Source: Planctomycetia bacterium (GTDB lineage Bacteria > Planctomycetota > UBA1135 > GCA-002686595). From it: a stretch of 38,075 nt of DNA. Positions 1 to 7,928 of the stretch are shown here, piece by piece. A program made the position numbers and the translations under genes. Below the pieces are notes generated by a model that saw nothing but the letters and a program-made list of their open reading frames with translations, was not told where the DNA came from and did no database searches. Numbering within the stretch: the first letter of the stretch is position 1; each line of letters begins with the position of its first letter. The DNA is taken from NCBI GenBank assembly GCA_005799545.1, contig SYGM01000059.1:1-38075 (forward strand), written 5' to 3'.

Positions 1-359
1 CCTCCGGAGACCTTGTAGGCGCCCGTGTTGACCGTGCGGCCGGCGTGCAGCTTGGTCAGCGCGACTTCCACGGCCGGAACCCCTTCCGTGGGGTGAATGT
101 CGACGGGGATACCGCGACCATCGTCCTTCACACAGACCGAACCGTCCTGGCGGATCGTGACGGTGCAGTGGCGCGCATAGCCCGCCAAGGCTTCGTCCAT
201 CGAGTTGTCGACGACTTCCCAGATCAGGTGGTGCAGACCGCGTACATCGGTGTCGCCGATGTACATCGCGGGGCGAACGCGGACCGCCTCGAGACCCTCG
301 AGCACCGTGATCGATGCTGCATCGTAGGCTTGTGCTTGCGGAGTGTCGGTCATGGTCAT
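1..359 (-). CDS. gyrB: DNA gyrase subunit B, N-terminal part (runs off left edge)
   Basis: GyrB is the ATPase subunit of gyrase, which introduces negative supercoils into DNA. The 119 visible residues are the start of the GHKL ATPase domain: VRPAMYIG, the Mg/ATP-binding helix [21 protein letters not shown], and TKLHAG leading to the lid KVSGG. The rest of the gene lies beyond base 1. The chosen ATG at 359-357 overlaps the TGA of the upstream dciA gene as ATGA, which implies translational coupling; an in-frame ATG two codons later (353-351) is an alternative. ParE is a paralogue that cannot be fully excluded from this fragment, but the position after dnaN and dciA favours GyrB. Confidence 0.95.
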   Translation of the reverse strand, partial: MTMTDTPQAQAYDAASITVLEGLEAVRVRPAMYIGDTDVRGLHHLIWEVVDNSMDEALAGYARHCTVTIRQDGSVCVKDDGRGIPVDIHPTEGVPAVEVALTKLHAGRTVNTGAYKVSG

Positions 360-709
360 CGCTTCAGATGGAAAGTCAGGCGGCGCACCTCGTCCTTGCC
401 GAGGCGCTCGTTGATGCGGACGCGGTATTCCTCGCCTGTGAAGTTGGCGAGTTCGTGCATGTGCACTGCGGAATCGACCTCGACGAGCAACTCACCGCGC
501 ACAAAGCGCACGGCGCGCGCATGGCGGGCAAGCTCAGGTCCCGCCGCTTCGTTCCAGGCCCGGAAAACCGGCCAATTGTAGAGCTTGCCGCCGAGCCCGC
601 TGGCGCGCAGAAACCCTGCCAGCGCGTCCGAGAGCGGCAGCGCTTCGCGCCGCCGGACCCGTCCGGGAGGCAAAGTGCTCTGCGGCTGTGCTCGTTGCGG
701 CAGGGGCAT
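356..709 (-). CDS. dciA: DUF721/DciA-family protein, probable replicative-helicase loader/operator
   Basis: A 117-residue protein with the DUF721 pattern: a central W-N-E-A-A-G-P-E-L helix, then a strand resembling [16 protein letters not shown], and a C-terminal [12 protein letters not shown]. DciA proteins of this family are the ancestral loaders of DnaB helicase in bacteria that lack DnaC/DnaI, and their genes often lie between dnaN or recF and gyrB. Here the gene begins 5 bases after dnaN stops and ends inside the gyrB start codon, so the three genes look like one transcript. The N-terminal 25 residues are rich in Pro, Gln and Arg and probably disordered. The family call is from the pattern and position; helicase interaction is inferred. 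Confidence 0.83.
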   Translation of the reverse strand: MPLPQRAQPQSTLPPGRVRRREALPLSDALAGFLRASGLGGKLYNWPVFRAWNEAAGPELARHARAVRFVRGELLVEVDSAVHMHELANFTGEEYRVRINERLGKDEVRRLTFHLKR

Positions 710-714
710 GCGTC

Positions 715-1815
715 TCAGCTATCCACGGTGATCGGCATCACGATGTACACGTAGTTCTCGCCCAGAGTGAACTTTCCCGGGCTGGAGCGTTCGTTGAACG
801 ACAGGCGCACCAGGCCGGTTTCGCAGTTCTTGAGACCCTCGAGCACGTAGTCAGGATTGAACGCGATCTCGGCCTGCGAGCCCTTGAAGTCCACTTCCAT
901 GGCGGCGCGGGCTTCACCGCGACCGACGGACTGGCCGAAGAAGTCGAGATTGCCCGGCGAGAGCTTGAGCTTGACGGCGCGGGCTTCGACGCCCGTGACG
1001 TTGGCGACCAGTCGGAGTTTGCGGATCAGCGTCTCCGCATCGGCTTCCATCGTGTTCGAGGCATCGCGCGGAATCACGGCGGCATAGCGCGGGAACTCGC
1101 CGTCGATCAGTCGGGAGAAAATCTCCGCCGACTTGGTCTTGAGGCCGATCTGATTCTCGGTGACATGCACCGCCACCTGTTCCAGCGGGTCTTGGATCAC
1201 GCGCGTGAACAGTTGCAGACCCTTGGTCGGAACGATCGCGGGTTTGTTCAGCGCGCTGCCCTCTTCGATCGGTTGTGCGGCCAACGCCAGTCGGCGTCCG
1301 TCCGTCGCCACCAGCTTGAGGCTGCCGTTCTCGATCTCGCAGAGCACGCCGTGCATGGCGTAGCGACCGCCTTCGCGGGCAGCAGCGAAGCTGACCCGGC
1401 CCACCAGCCGGGTGAAGTTGCCTCCCTGGATGCTGAAGCTCTTTTCGTTGCCGAAGCGCGAGACGACCGGGAACTCCTCGGGATCCATGGTGACCAGATC
1501 GCAGGTGTCGGCACCGCTCTCGATCACGCACTTGTTGTCCTGGGTGTGCAGTTTGACTTCGTCACCGGAAAGATCGCGCACGAAGTCCAGCGCAACCCGC
1601 GCCGGGATCACTGCGGGACCAGGTTCCTCAACCTGCACGCCCTCGATGCGGAATCGGACCGAACTCTCGAGATCGGTGCCGAGCACTTCGAGGCTGTCGT
1701 CGGTAGCCACGAGGCAGATGTTCTCCAGAACGGGCTTGGTGCTCTTGGAGGGCACGACCGTGTTCACTACGGCGAGCGCCTCGCGAAGCTTCTCTCGATT
1801 ACAGATCACTCTCAT
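715..1815 (-). CDS. dnaN: DNA polymerase III beta sliding clamp
   Basis: A 366-residue protein, the normal length for the beta clamp, which encircles DNA and holds the replicative polymerase. It starts MRVICNREKLREAL and ends YVYIVMPITVDS, a typical clamp C-terminus whose (M/L)P-(I/V/M) strand borders the hydrophobic partner-binding pocket. LVATDGRRLA and the GEFPRYAAVIP segment are conserved second- and third-domain clamp motifs. The ATG at 1815 is preceded by no strong Shine-Dalgarno. It lies downstream of dnaA across a 307-base gap that holds DnaA-box-like sequences, and 5 bases upstream of dciA. Confidence 0.97.
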   Translation of the reverse strand: MRVICNREKLREALAVVNTVVPSKSTKPVLENICLVATDDSLEVLGTDLESSVRFRIEGVQVEEPGPAVIPARVALDFVRDLSGDEVKLHTQDNKCVIESGADTCDLVTMDPEEFPVVSRFGNEKSFSIQGGNFTRLVGRVSFAAAREGGRYAMHGVLCEIENGSLKLVATDGRRLALAAQPIEEGSALNKPAIVPTKGLQLFTRVIQDPLEQVAVHVTENQIGLKTKSAEIFSRLIDGEFPRYAAVIPRDASNTMEADAETLIRKLRLVANVTGVEARAVKLKLSPGNLDFFGQSVGRGEARAAMEVDFKGSQAEIAFNPDYVLEGLKNCETGLVRLSFNERSSPGKFTLGENYVYIVMPITVDS

Positions 1816-2122
1816 GTCGTCGTCTCAGTAAGCAGCGTGGATTTGTGGATCGTGCCTTGTCAGCTCGTCGCAAGTTGCGAAAGCACAAGGGTTTGAGTTC
1901 GTCGCGCGACGCAGCATGCGTGTGGATGTTTCGGGAGTGGTGCTCCGGTTGTCCACGCGCACCCACAGACGCCTGCGCTGTGCGCGCTGAAGCTGTGGAT
2001 GGGCGTCGGGTTGTGAAGGAGTTGTGAGCAGCCTTTCCACAGGTTGTGCAGGGCCGTTTTTCCCGCAGAAAAGCCGCTCCCAAGGGTACGAAAAAGCCCT
2101 CGGAAAGTCCACGCGGGTGACC
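1816..2122. other. dnaA-dnaN intergenic gap, candidate origin (oriC) region
   Basis: This 307-base non-coding gap contains three exact copies of TGTGGAT (1844-1850, 1921-1927, 1994-2000), the core of the reverse DnaA box, spaced 77 and 73 bases apart. Two looser forward boxes are TTGTCCACG (1949-1957) and CTTTCCACA (2033-2041). Each matches TTATCCACA at seven of nine positions, so none is a perfect box. The dnaA-dnaN gap is a common oriC location. No long AT-rich unwinding element is obvious; the only A/T runs are short tracts near 2056-2095. The function is inferred. Confidence 0.5.
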
Positions 2123-3598
2123 CTAGGAACGAGGCGCCTGGAGGCGCTCGAGGAAGCCCTCGAACAGGCGGGCCGTCGAGGGGTCGGAACGACGCAGTTC
2201 CTCCATCTTCTCGACGGCATGGATCACCGTGGAGTGGTCCCGGCCGCCGAAGAAGCCCCCGATCTCCTCCAGCGAGTGTCGGGTGATCTGGCGGGCGAGG
2301 TACATGGCGACCTGGCGCGGGTAGGCAATGGCGTTGGTGCGCTTCTTGGACTGCAGGTCGGACAGCTTGACGCCGTAGTGCTCGGTGACCAGCGTCAGGA
2401 TGTTCTCCATCGAAGGTTGGCCGCGACGGGCCGTGAACAGCTCGCGCAGCGTCTCACGGGCCAGATCGGGCGTGATCGGGAGGCCGGAGACGGAGGCGAA
2501 GCCGATCAACTTGGTGACCGAGCCCTCCAGCTCGCGGATGTTCGAATCAATGCGCTCTGCGAGCAGGCTCGCCACCTCATCGGGCAGCTCGCGCCCCTTT
2601 TCGCGGCTCTTGCGCTTGAGGATGGCCATGCGAGTCTCGAAGCACGGAGGCTCGATCTCGGTGACCAGGCCCCACTTGAAGCGCGACACCAGCCGCTCCT
2701 GCAAGCTCGGGATGTCCTTGGGTGGGCTGTCGGAGGACAGCACGATCTGCTTGCTGGACTGATAGAGCGTGTTGAACGTGTGGAAGAACTCTACCTGCGT
2801 GCGGTCCTTGTTGGCGAGCAGGTGGATGTCATCCACGACCAGTACATCAACGTTGCGGTACTTGTTGCGGAACTTCGTCAGGTCGCCGTCGGTCAGCGCG
2901 TTGATGAAGTGGTTGATGAACGTCTCGCAGGACAGAAACAGGATGCGCGCATCGGGGTTGCGCTCGAGGATCGTCCAGCACAGCGACTGCAGCAGGTGGG
3001 TCTTGCCCAGTCCGACGCCCCCGTGCAGGAAGAACGGATTGTAGTTTTTCCCGGGCGATTCCGCTGTTCCCATCGCGGCGGCGTGTGCGAAGCGGTTGCA
3101 CGGGCCGACCACGAAGTTGTCGAAGGTGTACTTGGTGTTGAGCCCGACATCGCTCGAGATCAGCAGGCCAGGGCCGTTGTTGGCCGATCCGGGAGGCAGG
3201 GCGAGAGCGCGCGAATCGCGTGCCAACGCAGGTTCCGGCGGACGCGCGGGAGCGCTGCTGCGGTTGGTGGGCGGCGTTGCCGGCAGCTGTGCCAGGAACC
3301 GCTCGGAATCGACAACGACCTCGACGCGCGGCGCGTGTCCGGGCAGCAGCTCGCGCGCGGCATCGGTCAGGATGTCCTCGTAGTGATCCTGCAACCACTT
3401 GCGTGAGAACTCGTTCTGCACGGCGAGCACCACGCGTTCGTTGTCGACACTGACGAGTGCCGCACGGTGGAACCAGACAGCGAACTGCTCGGGCTTGATC
3501 CGGCTGCGCAACAACTCCCGCAGGCGCTCCCAGGCGCTCAAGAGCGGGGATTCGGAGCCGGACAGGCTCTCGGTCAGCGGCGCGTCGGATGCACTCAT
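2123..3598 (-). CDS. dnaA: Chromosomal replication initiator protein DnaA
   Basis: A 491-residue initiator ATPase that binds DnaA boxes and opens the origin. Domain I (about residues 18-85) contains AWERLRELLRSRIKPEQFAVWF, which binds DnaB and is followed by a Pro/Ala-rich linker (about 105-145). The AAA+ domain has Walker A GGVGLGKT at 193-200 and Walker B VLVVDDIHLL. Domain IV ends with the DnaA signature, including the DHSTVIHA box-binding motif. The ATG at 3598-3596 was chosen because the family starts just before domain I. An upstream in-frame ATG at 3724 would add 42 low-complexity residues that do not look like DnaA. No Shine-Dalgarno is visible. The 145 bases before the start (3599-3743) include a G-rich run and no clear promoter. 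Confidence 0.97.
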   Translation of the reverse strand: MSASDAPLTESLSGSESPLLSAWERLRELLRSRIKPEQFAVWFHRAALVSVDNERVVLAVQNEFSRKWLQDHYEDILTDAARELLPGHAPRVEVVVDSERFLAQLPATPPTNRSSAPARPPEPALARDSRALALPPGSANNGPGLLISSDVGLNTKYTFDNFVVGPCNRFAHAAAMGTAESPGKNYNPFFLHGGVGLGKTHLLQSLCWTILERNPDARILFLSCETFINHFINALTDGDLTKFRNKYRNVDVLVVDDIHLLANKDRTQVEFFHTFNTLYQSSKQIVLSSDSPPKDIPSLQERLVSRFKWGLVTEIEPPCFETRMAILKRKSREKGRELPDEVASLLAERIDSNIRELEGSVTKLIGFASVSGLPITPDLARETLRELFTARRGQPSMENILTLVTEHYGVKLSDLQSKKRTNAIAYPRQVAMYLARQITRHSLEEIGGFFGGRDHSTVIHAVEKMEELRRSDPSTARLFEGFLERLQAPRS

Positions 3599-3743
3599 GC
3601 GGGGATGGCGGTGGTCGGAAGACAGAACCGGCGCGAGAGAGCGCCGCGGGGGGGGGCGGTATTCAAACACGACCCCTCGAGGAGTCAACGAAGACCCACC
3701 CCTTCCTGCACAAGTTCTCCGCAAACAGGCCCGTGTGCGCGGC

Positions 3744-4889
3744 TTAGGTGTGCGAAAAGGCCACTCTCCGCAGGATATCCACAGCCATGTGGATATCCTG
3801 TTGGCTGTTGAGCCTGCCCAAAGAAAGTCGCAGGCCTGCGCGGGCCCGCTCGGCCCCCACGCCTAGCGCCAGCAGCACGGGCGACGCCTCGAGCGAACCG
3901 CTGGCACACGCGCTGCCGCTGCTGGTTTCGAGCCCTTCTAGATCCAGTCGTGCCACCAGCAGCCTCCCGTCCCAGCCCGGCAACTCTAGGTTGAGAGTGT
4001 TGGGCAGGCGCCGCTCCGCGCTGGGGTGTGGGCCAAAGAACCGCGCTGAAGGAACGGCAGATGTAAGTAAATTAAACAGCAGATGAAGGTTGTTGCGCAT
4101 CCGCTCGGCGACTTGGGGCTGCTCGCTCACAGCCAGCTCGATCGCCAGCGCGGCGGCGGAGATCGCGGGGGCATTCTCGGTTCCCGGACGCAGGCCCTGC
4201 TCCTGCGCACCGCCGTGGCACAGGGGCTCCAGCGCGACACCCTTGCGACGGTACAGCACCCCCACTCCCTTCGGTCCGCCGACCTTATGCGCGGAGAGTA
4301 CGCCGAGGTCCACACCCTGCGCGCGCCAGCGCAGTGGAATGCGGCCCAGTGCCTGCACTGCATCCACCAGCAGCAGCGGGCGCGGACCCGGCAGCCGCGC
4401 GAAGAGGGGTTCGGGGTCCAGCAGCGAACCGATCTCGTTGTTGGCGGCCATCAGGGCGACCAACCGCACCGGGCGGGCCGTGAGCGTTTCGACCCCGCAG
4501 GCGAGGTCCACCTCGCCCTGCGCGTCGACGGGCAGCCACTCGACGCGGGCTCCCTCCCGCTGCAGGCGCTCGGCTGGAGCACGCACGCAGGGGTGCTCGA
4601 TCGTGGAGAGTGCCAGCGACCGCTCGCCCGGCAGCGCGCGCAGTGCACCCAGCAGCGCCAGGTTGGCGGCCTCCGTCCCGCCGGAGGTGAAGATCAGCTC
4701 GTCTTCGTGCACTCCCAGCGCCGCGGCGGTGCGCTCGCGGGCCAGATCGATCGCCATGCGCGCCTCACGGCCGGAGCCGTGCACGCTCGAAGGATTGGCG
4801 TGGAAGCGCTCGAGCGCCTCGAGATAGTGCTCGCGCACCTCCGCGCGCAGCGGGGTTGCCGCGTTGTGATCCAGATAGACGCGCGACAT
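3744..4889 (-). CDS. Cysteine desulfurase (NifS/IscS family)
   Basis: A 381-residue PLP enzyme that removes sulfur from cysteine as an enzyme-bound persulfide for Fe-S clusters or other thiol products. It has YLDHNAATP at the start, TSGGTEAANLA at 69-79, the PLP-stacking His in STIEHP (99), the PLP lysine in SAHKVGGPKG (K202), and the active Cys328 in SSGSACASGSLEAS, which fits the long-loop NifS/IscS class. The start overlaps the bshA stop as TGATG. No IscU or other Fe-S scaffold is nearby, so the acceptor is unknown; the link to bacillithiol genes suggests a sulfur/thiol role. The last residues (QDIHMAVDIL) are encoded by the DnaA-box-like palindrome listed separately. An AT-rich patch at 4061-4080 includes a rare TTA codon. 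Confidence 0.93.
   Translation of the reverse strand: MSRVYLDHNAATPLRAEVREHYLEALERFHANPSSVHGSGREARMAIDLARERTAAALGVHEDELIFTSGGTEAANLALLGALRALPGERSLALSTIEHPCVRAPAERLQREGARVEWLPVDAQGEVDLACGVETLTARPVRLVALMAANNEIGSLLDPEPLFARLPGPRPLLLVDAVQALGRIPLRWRAQGVDLGVLSAHKVGGPKGVGVLYRRKGVALEPLCHGGAQEQGLRPGTENAPAISAAALAIELAVSEQPQVAERMRNNLHLLFNLLTSAVPSARFFGPHPSAERRLPNTLNLELPGWDGRLLVARLDLEGLETSSGSACASGSLEASPVLLALGVGAERARAGLRLSLGRLNSQQDIHMAVDILRRVAFSHT
3771..3800. repeat. Perfect 13-bp inverted repeat with two DnaA-box-like arms
   Basis: The left arm CAGGATATCCACA (3771-3783) and right arm TGTGGATATCCTG (3788-3800) are exact reverse complements around the 4-base spacer GCCA. Each arm contains ATATCCACA, which matches the DnaA box TTATCCACA at eight of nine positions. 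The repeat lies within the last codons of the cysteine desulfurase gene, about 170 bases upstream of the dnaA start. It could be a DnaA-binding site for autoregulation or part of the origin. Part of it is constrained by protein coding, so chance cannot be ruled out. Confidence 0.7.
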
Positions 4890-6073
4890 CAGACACGTCC
4901 CACGAGTTGCTTGTACAGCGCTTCGTATCGGGCGACCACCTGATGGCGTTCAAACTGCTGCACGGCGCGTTCCCGGCCCGCTAGTCCCAGCTGCTGGGCC
5001 TCGCCACGGTTCTCCAGCAGCCTGCGCAGGTGCGACCCGAAGAGCTCCTGCTCATCCACTTCGCACAGCAGACCCTCGCGCTCGTGCTGCACGACTTCCG
5101 CGACGCCTCCCGCGCGCGTGGCCACGACAGCCGTGCCGCAGGCCATCGCCTCCAGCGCGGAGAGTCCGAAGGACTCCTCTGAGCTCGCCAGAGCGAACAC
5201 ATCCGCCTCGGAGAGCAGCTCCGGCAGCGCATCGCGCTCGCCGAGGAACACCACGCGCTCGCCAAGCTCGCACCTGCGCACGGCGGCGCGGGCCGCAGGC
5301 ATGTCCGGACCGTCACCCACCAGCACGAGACGCGCATCGAGATCGCGCGCGGCCCGGGCAAAGCTCTCGATCAGCCAGGGCACGCGCTTGACCGGCCGAA
5401 AATTGGAGACATGCACCACGGTGGGCTTGGTGTGCGTGCGCGGCGGCGTGTTGGGACGGAACGCGACCGTGTCGACGAAGTTGTGAATCACGCTCACAGT
5501 GCGCTCGATCGTGGGGAAGGCCTGCTGCGTTCGCGCGGCCAGATCGCGCGAGACGGCCGTGACGGCATCGCTCTGGCGGATGACGAATTCCGTCAGCGGC
5601 GCATAGGAAGGATCGCTGCCGACCAGCGTGATGTCGGTTCCATGCAGAGTGGTGACCAGCTTCGGGGCTGGTCGCGATGTATCGGTCTGCGCCGCGGCGC
5701 GCGCGAGATAGCCGGACACGGCGTGCGGGATCGCGTAGTGCGCATGAATCACATCCAGCCCGCTGGAGCGGTGCACGGTGAGGATCTCGGAGGTGATCGC
5801 CAGATCGTGCGGCGGCGATTGGAAGAGCGGATAGGGAAAGCCCTGCGCCACATGCATTTCCACCGGACCGCTGGCGCGGGCCAGACGCGGCGGCACATTC
5901 TGCGAGAACAGGTGCACGCAGTGACCGCGCTCGGCGAGCGTCAGTGCCAGCTCGCTGGCGAGCACACCGGATCCGCCGTAGGTGGGATGGCAGAGGATGC
6001 CGATGCGCAGGGCGCCGGCATTGCTCTCGCACGGGCGCGCCCCGTCGTACGGCGCGAGCCCGGGGAACTTCAT
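4889..6073 (-). CDS. bshA: N-acetyl-alpha-D-glucosaminyl L-malate synthase BshA
   Basis: A 394-residue GT4 glycosyltransferase that catalyses the first step of bacillithiol synthesis, joining UDP-GlcNAc to L-malate. BshA hallmarks are GILCHPTYGGSGVLASEL near residue 25, FPYPLFQSPP, and the VIHAHYAIPHAVSGYLAR segment. The C-terminal half has the GT4 donor site ALASSEESFGLSALEAMACG. It is about 15-20 residues longer than usual owing to an N-terminal extension before LRIGIL. The start overlaps the parA stop as ATGA and the stop overlaps the cysteine desulfurase start. bshB1 and bshC lie upstream in the same cluster, which supports BshA over other GT4 enzymes. Confidence 0.92.
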   Translation of the reverse strand: MKFPGLAPYDGARPCESNAGALRIGILCHPTYGGSGVLASELALTLAERGHCVHLFSQNVPPRLARASGPVEMHVAQGFPYPLFQSPPHDLAITSEILTVHRSSGLDVIHAHYAIPHAVSGYLARAAAQTDTSRPAPKLVTTLHGTDITLVGSDPSYAPLTEFVIRQSDAVTAVSRDLAARTQQAFPTIERTVSVIHNFVDTVAFRPNTPPRTHTKPTVVHVSNFRPVKRVPWLIESFARAARDLDARLVLVGDGPDMPAARAAVRRCELGERVVFLGERDALPELLSEADVFALASSEESFGLSALEAMACGTAVVATRAGGVAEVVQHEREGLLCEVDEQELFGSHLRRLLENRGEAQQLGLAGRERAVQQFERHQVVARYEALYKQLVGRV

Positions 6074-7185
6074 GACACGCCTCCGTCAGGCAGCATGTAC
6101 TCGAGTGCTTCAGGAGGCAGCGGCGGGAGTTCGGCGGCGCTGGTTGTCGACGGTGTTGAACTGGCCGCGGGCGCTGATGTCGCCGCTGGCGTTGAATGGA
6201 GTGCGGGCGCAGAAGTGGCTGCAGGCGCAGGCGCGACAGGTTTCTCCCGCGGTGTCTCCACCGGCTTCGCGGCCGGTTCTTCGGCGCGGGGCTTGCGCGG
6301 AGGCGGAACGCGACGCGGTGCCGGCTTGATCTCGTCGGGTCCCGCGAGGCTTGGGATCTCCAGCGTGAACGGCGGCAGGCCGGCGAGCTGTGGATCGCGG
6401 GCTTCCTGGGCGAGCAGTTCGCGCGCGGCCAGCAGATAGTCCTTGGTGCCGTGCGAACCCGGTGCGTACTCGAAGATCGTCTTGCCGTAGCTCGGCGCTT
6501 CGGCGAGCTTGACGTTGGCGCGGATCGGATTGGGCAGCACCTGGCCGGGGAAATAGCGACGAATCTCGCCCAGCACTTCGCGCGCAAGCTTCAGGCGGCT
6601 GTCGTAGAGACAGGGCAGGATGCCGCAGATCTGCAGCTCGGGGTTGAGGCGCTTCTGCAGCAGCTGCACAACGCCGACGAGCTTGCTCATCCCCTGCAGC
6701 GCGAGGAACTCGGTCTGCAGGGTGATCAGCACTTCGCCGGCCGCTGCCAGCGCATTGATCGAGAGCAGCCCCAGGCTCGGCGGACAATCAAAGAGCACAT
6801 AGTCGACCGGTGCACGGCCGGTCTTGGCGCGCTCCGCATCGGCCCAGGTCTTCAGTGCATCCCGCAGCAGGAACTCGCGCCCGATGGCGCTGGCGAGCTC
6901 GAGCTCCGCGCCCGACAGGTCGATGTTCGCGGGCACGAGGAACAGGTTGGGCACGGCGGTGGGACGCACTGCGGCGGCGATCGGCGTCTCGCCGATCAGG
7001 ACCGTGTAGCTCGTCGGTGTGTTGCTCGCAGCCTCGACATTGAGCGCGAGCGACAGGTTGGCCTGGGCGTCCATGTCGATGACGAGGACGCGGCGTCCCT
7101 GCAGCGCCAGAGCGGCGCCGAGGTTGACGGTTGTCGTGGTCTTTCCGACTCCGCCCTTCTGGTTGATGATCGCGATGCGGCGCAT
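6070..7185 (-). CDS. parA: ParA/Soj-family chromosome-partition ATPase with Pro/Ala-rich tail
   Basis: A 371-residue protein. Residues 1-265 are a typical ParA: the deviant Walker A KGGVGKTTTT at 10-19 with signature Lys10, VIDMDAQANLS, FDCPPSLGLLSINAL, and the Soj-like C-terminal segment SYGKTIFEYAPGSHG. ParA ATPases move ParB-bound origins over the nucleoid. Residues from about 270 onward are a long Pro/Ala/Thr/Ser-rich tail that chromosomal Soj proteins usually lack. It sits between bshB1 (41-base gap) and bshA (ATGA overlap), while parB is about 8 kb away on the other strand. The only parB in the window is its likely partner. Confidence 0.92.
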   Translation of the reverse strand: MRRIAIINQKGGVGKTTTTVNLGAALALQGRRVLVIDMDAQANLSLALNVEAASNTPTSYTVLIGETPIAAAVRPTAVPNLFLVPANIDLSGAELELASAIGREFLLRDALKTWADAERAKTGRAPVDYVLFDCPPSLGLLSINALAAAGEVLITLQTEFLALQGMSKLVGVVQLLQKRLNPELQICGILPCLYDSRLKLAREVLGEIRRYFPGQVLPNPIRANVKLAEAPSYGKTIFEYAPGSHGTKDYLLAARELLAQEARDPQLAGLPPFTLEIPSLAGPDEIKPAPRRVPPPRKPRAEEPAAKPVETPREKPVAPAPAATSAPALHSTPAATSAPAASSTPSTTSAAELPPLPPEALEYMLPDGGVS

Positions 7186-7226
7186 GGGGTGCGCGGGATT
7201 CTAGCCGAAGCGGTGCAGCTGCGGAT

Positions 7227-7928
7227 CTACAGAACGAGCGGATCCTGCACCGGCAGCGGACCCAAACCGAGCAGCGGCTCGCCGAAGCGCGCGCCGATGC
7301 GCTCGCCCCAGTAGCGCGCGCGCGTCTCCATGCGCTGGAGGATGTCGGCCCCGAACAGGAAGTGCTGTCCGCGATCGTTCGAGCCCGCGGGCTCCAGCTG
7401 GCTGGCGTAGCAGCGCACGAGCTCCTGTTTGCGCTCGAAGACCGGCCCGATGTCGACCACGAGCGTCGGATCGAAGGGCAGATGGCCCATGAAGTGCCAG
7501 AAGCGACGCGGACGGTGCGCGGGTGTGGCGGTATCGAGTTTCGCGAGGCCGGCGAGGTACCAGGCCTCACGGGCGATGACGCCGGTCGTGGCGTGATCGG
7601 GGTGCAGATCGCGATCCCACTGCGCCAGCAGCACATCGGGCTGGTGCGTGCGCAGGAGATGCGCGAGATTCTCGCGTGTCTCGATGCTGTTCTGGACGCG
7701 ACCGTCGGGCTGGCCGAGGTTGTGACGCACATCCAGCTTGAGGAAGGCGTTGGCGGCCTCGACTTCGCGCCGACGATCCTCTGCGGTGCCGCGCGTGCCG
7801 AGCTCCCCGCGGGTCATGTCCACGATGCCGATGCGCGCTCCGCGCTGCTTGGCGGCCAGCAGAATGCCGCCCACGCAGATCTCGGCGTCATCAGGATGCG
7901 CCGCCACCACCATCAGTTCGAGCTTCAT
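7227..7928 (-). CDS. bshB1: Bacillithiol biosynthesis deacetylase BshB1
   Basis: A 233-residue zinc-dependent PIG-L/LmbE-type deacetylase, second in bacillithiol synthesis: it removes acetate from GlcNAc-malate. The zinc site AAHPDDAE (His11, Asp14) and the later HPDHATTG motif are present. RGELGTRGT and NLGQPDGRV match the BshB1 subgroup rather than generic LmbE proteins. The start overlaps the bshC stop as ATGA. The order bshC-bshB1 followed by bshA supports the assignment, although related enzymes also act on mycothiol conjugates or other GlcNAc substrates. Confidence 0.9.
   Translation of the reverse strand: MKLELMVVAAHPDDAEICVGGILLAAKQRGARIGIVDMTRGELGTRGTAEDRRREVEAANAFLKLDVRHNLGQPDGRVQNSIETRENLAHLLRTHQPDVLLAQWDRDLHPDHATTGVIAREAWYLAGLAKLDTATPAHRPRRFWHFMGHLPFDPTLVVDIGPVFERKQELVRCYASQLEPAGSNDRGQHFLFGADILQRMETRARYWGERIGARFGEPLLGLGPLPVQDPLVL

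Noticed and set aside
688-1896. 402-residue plus-strand frame opposite dnaN
   Set aside because: It is an antisense by-product of high-GC third positions; the minus strand encodes a complete DnaN.
3599-3724. Upstream extension of dnaA to ATG 3724
   Set aside because: The added 42 residues are Arg/Pro-rich and unlike DnaA domain I; the ATG at 3598 fits family length.
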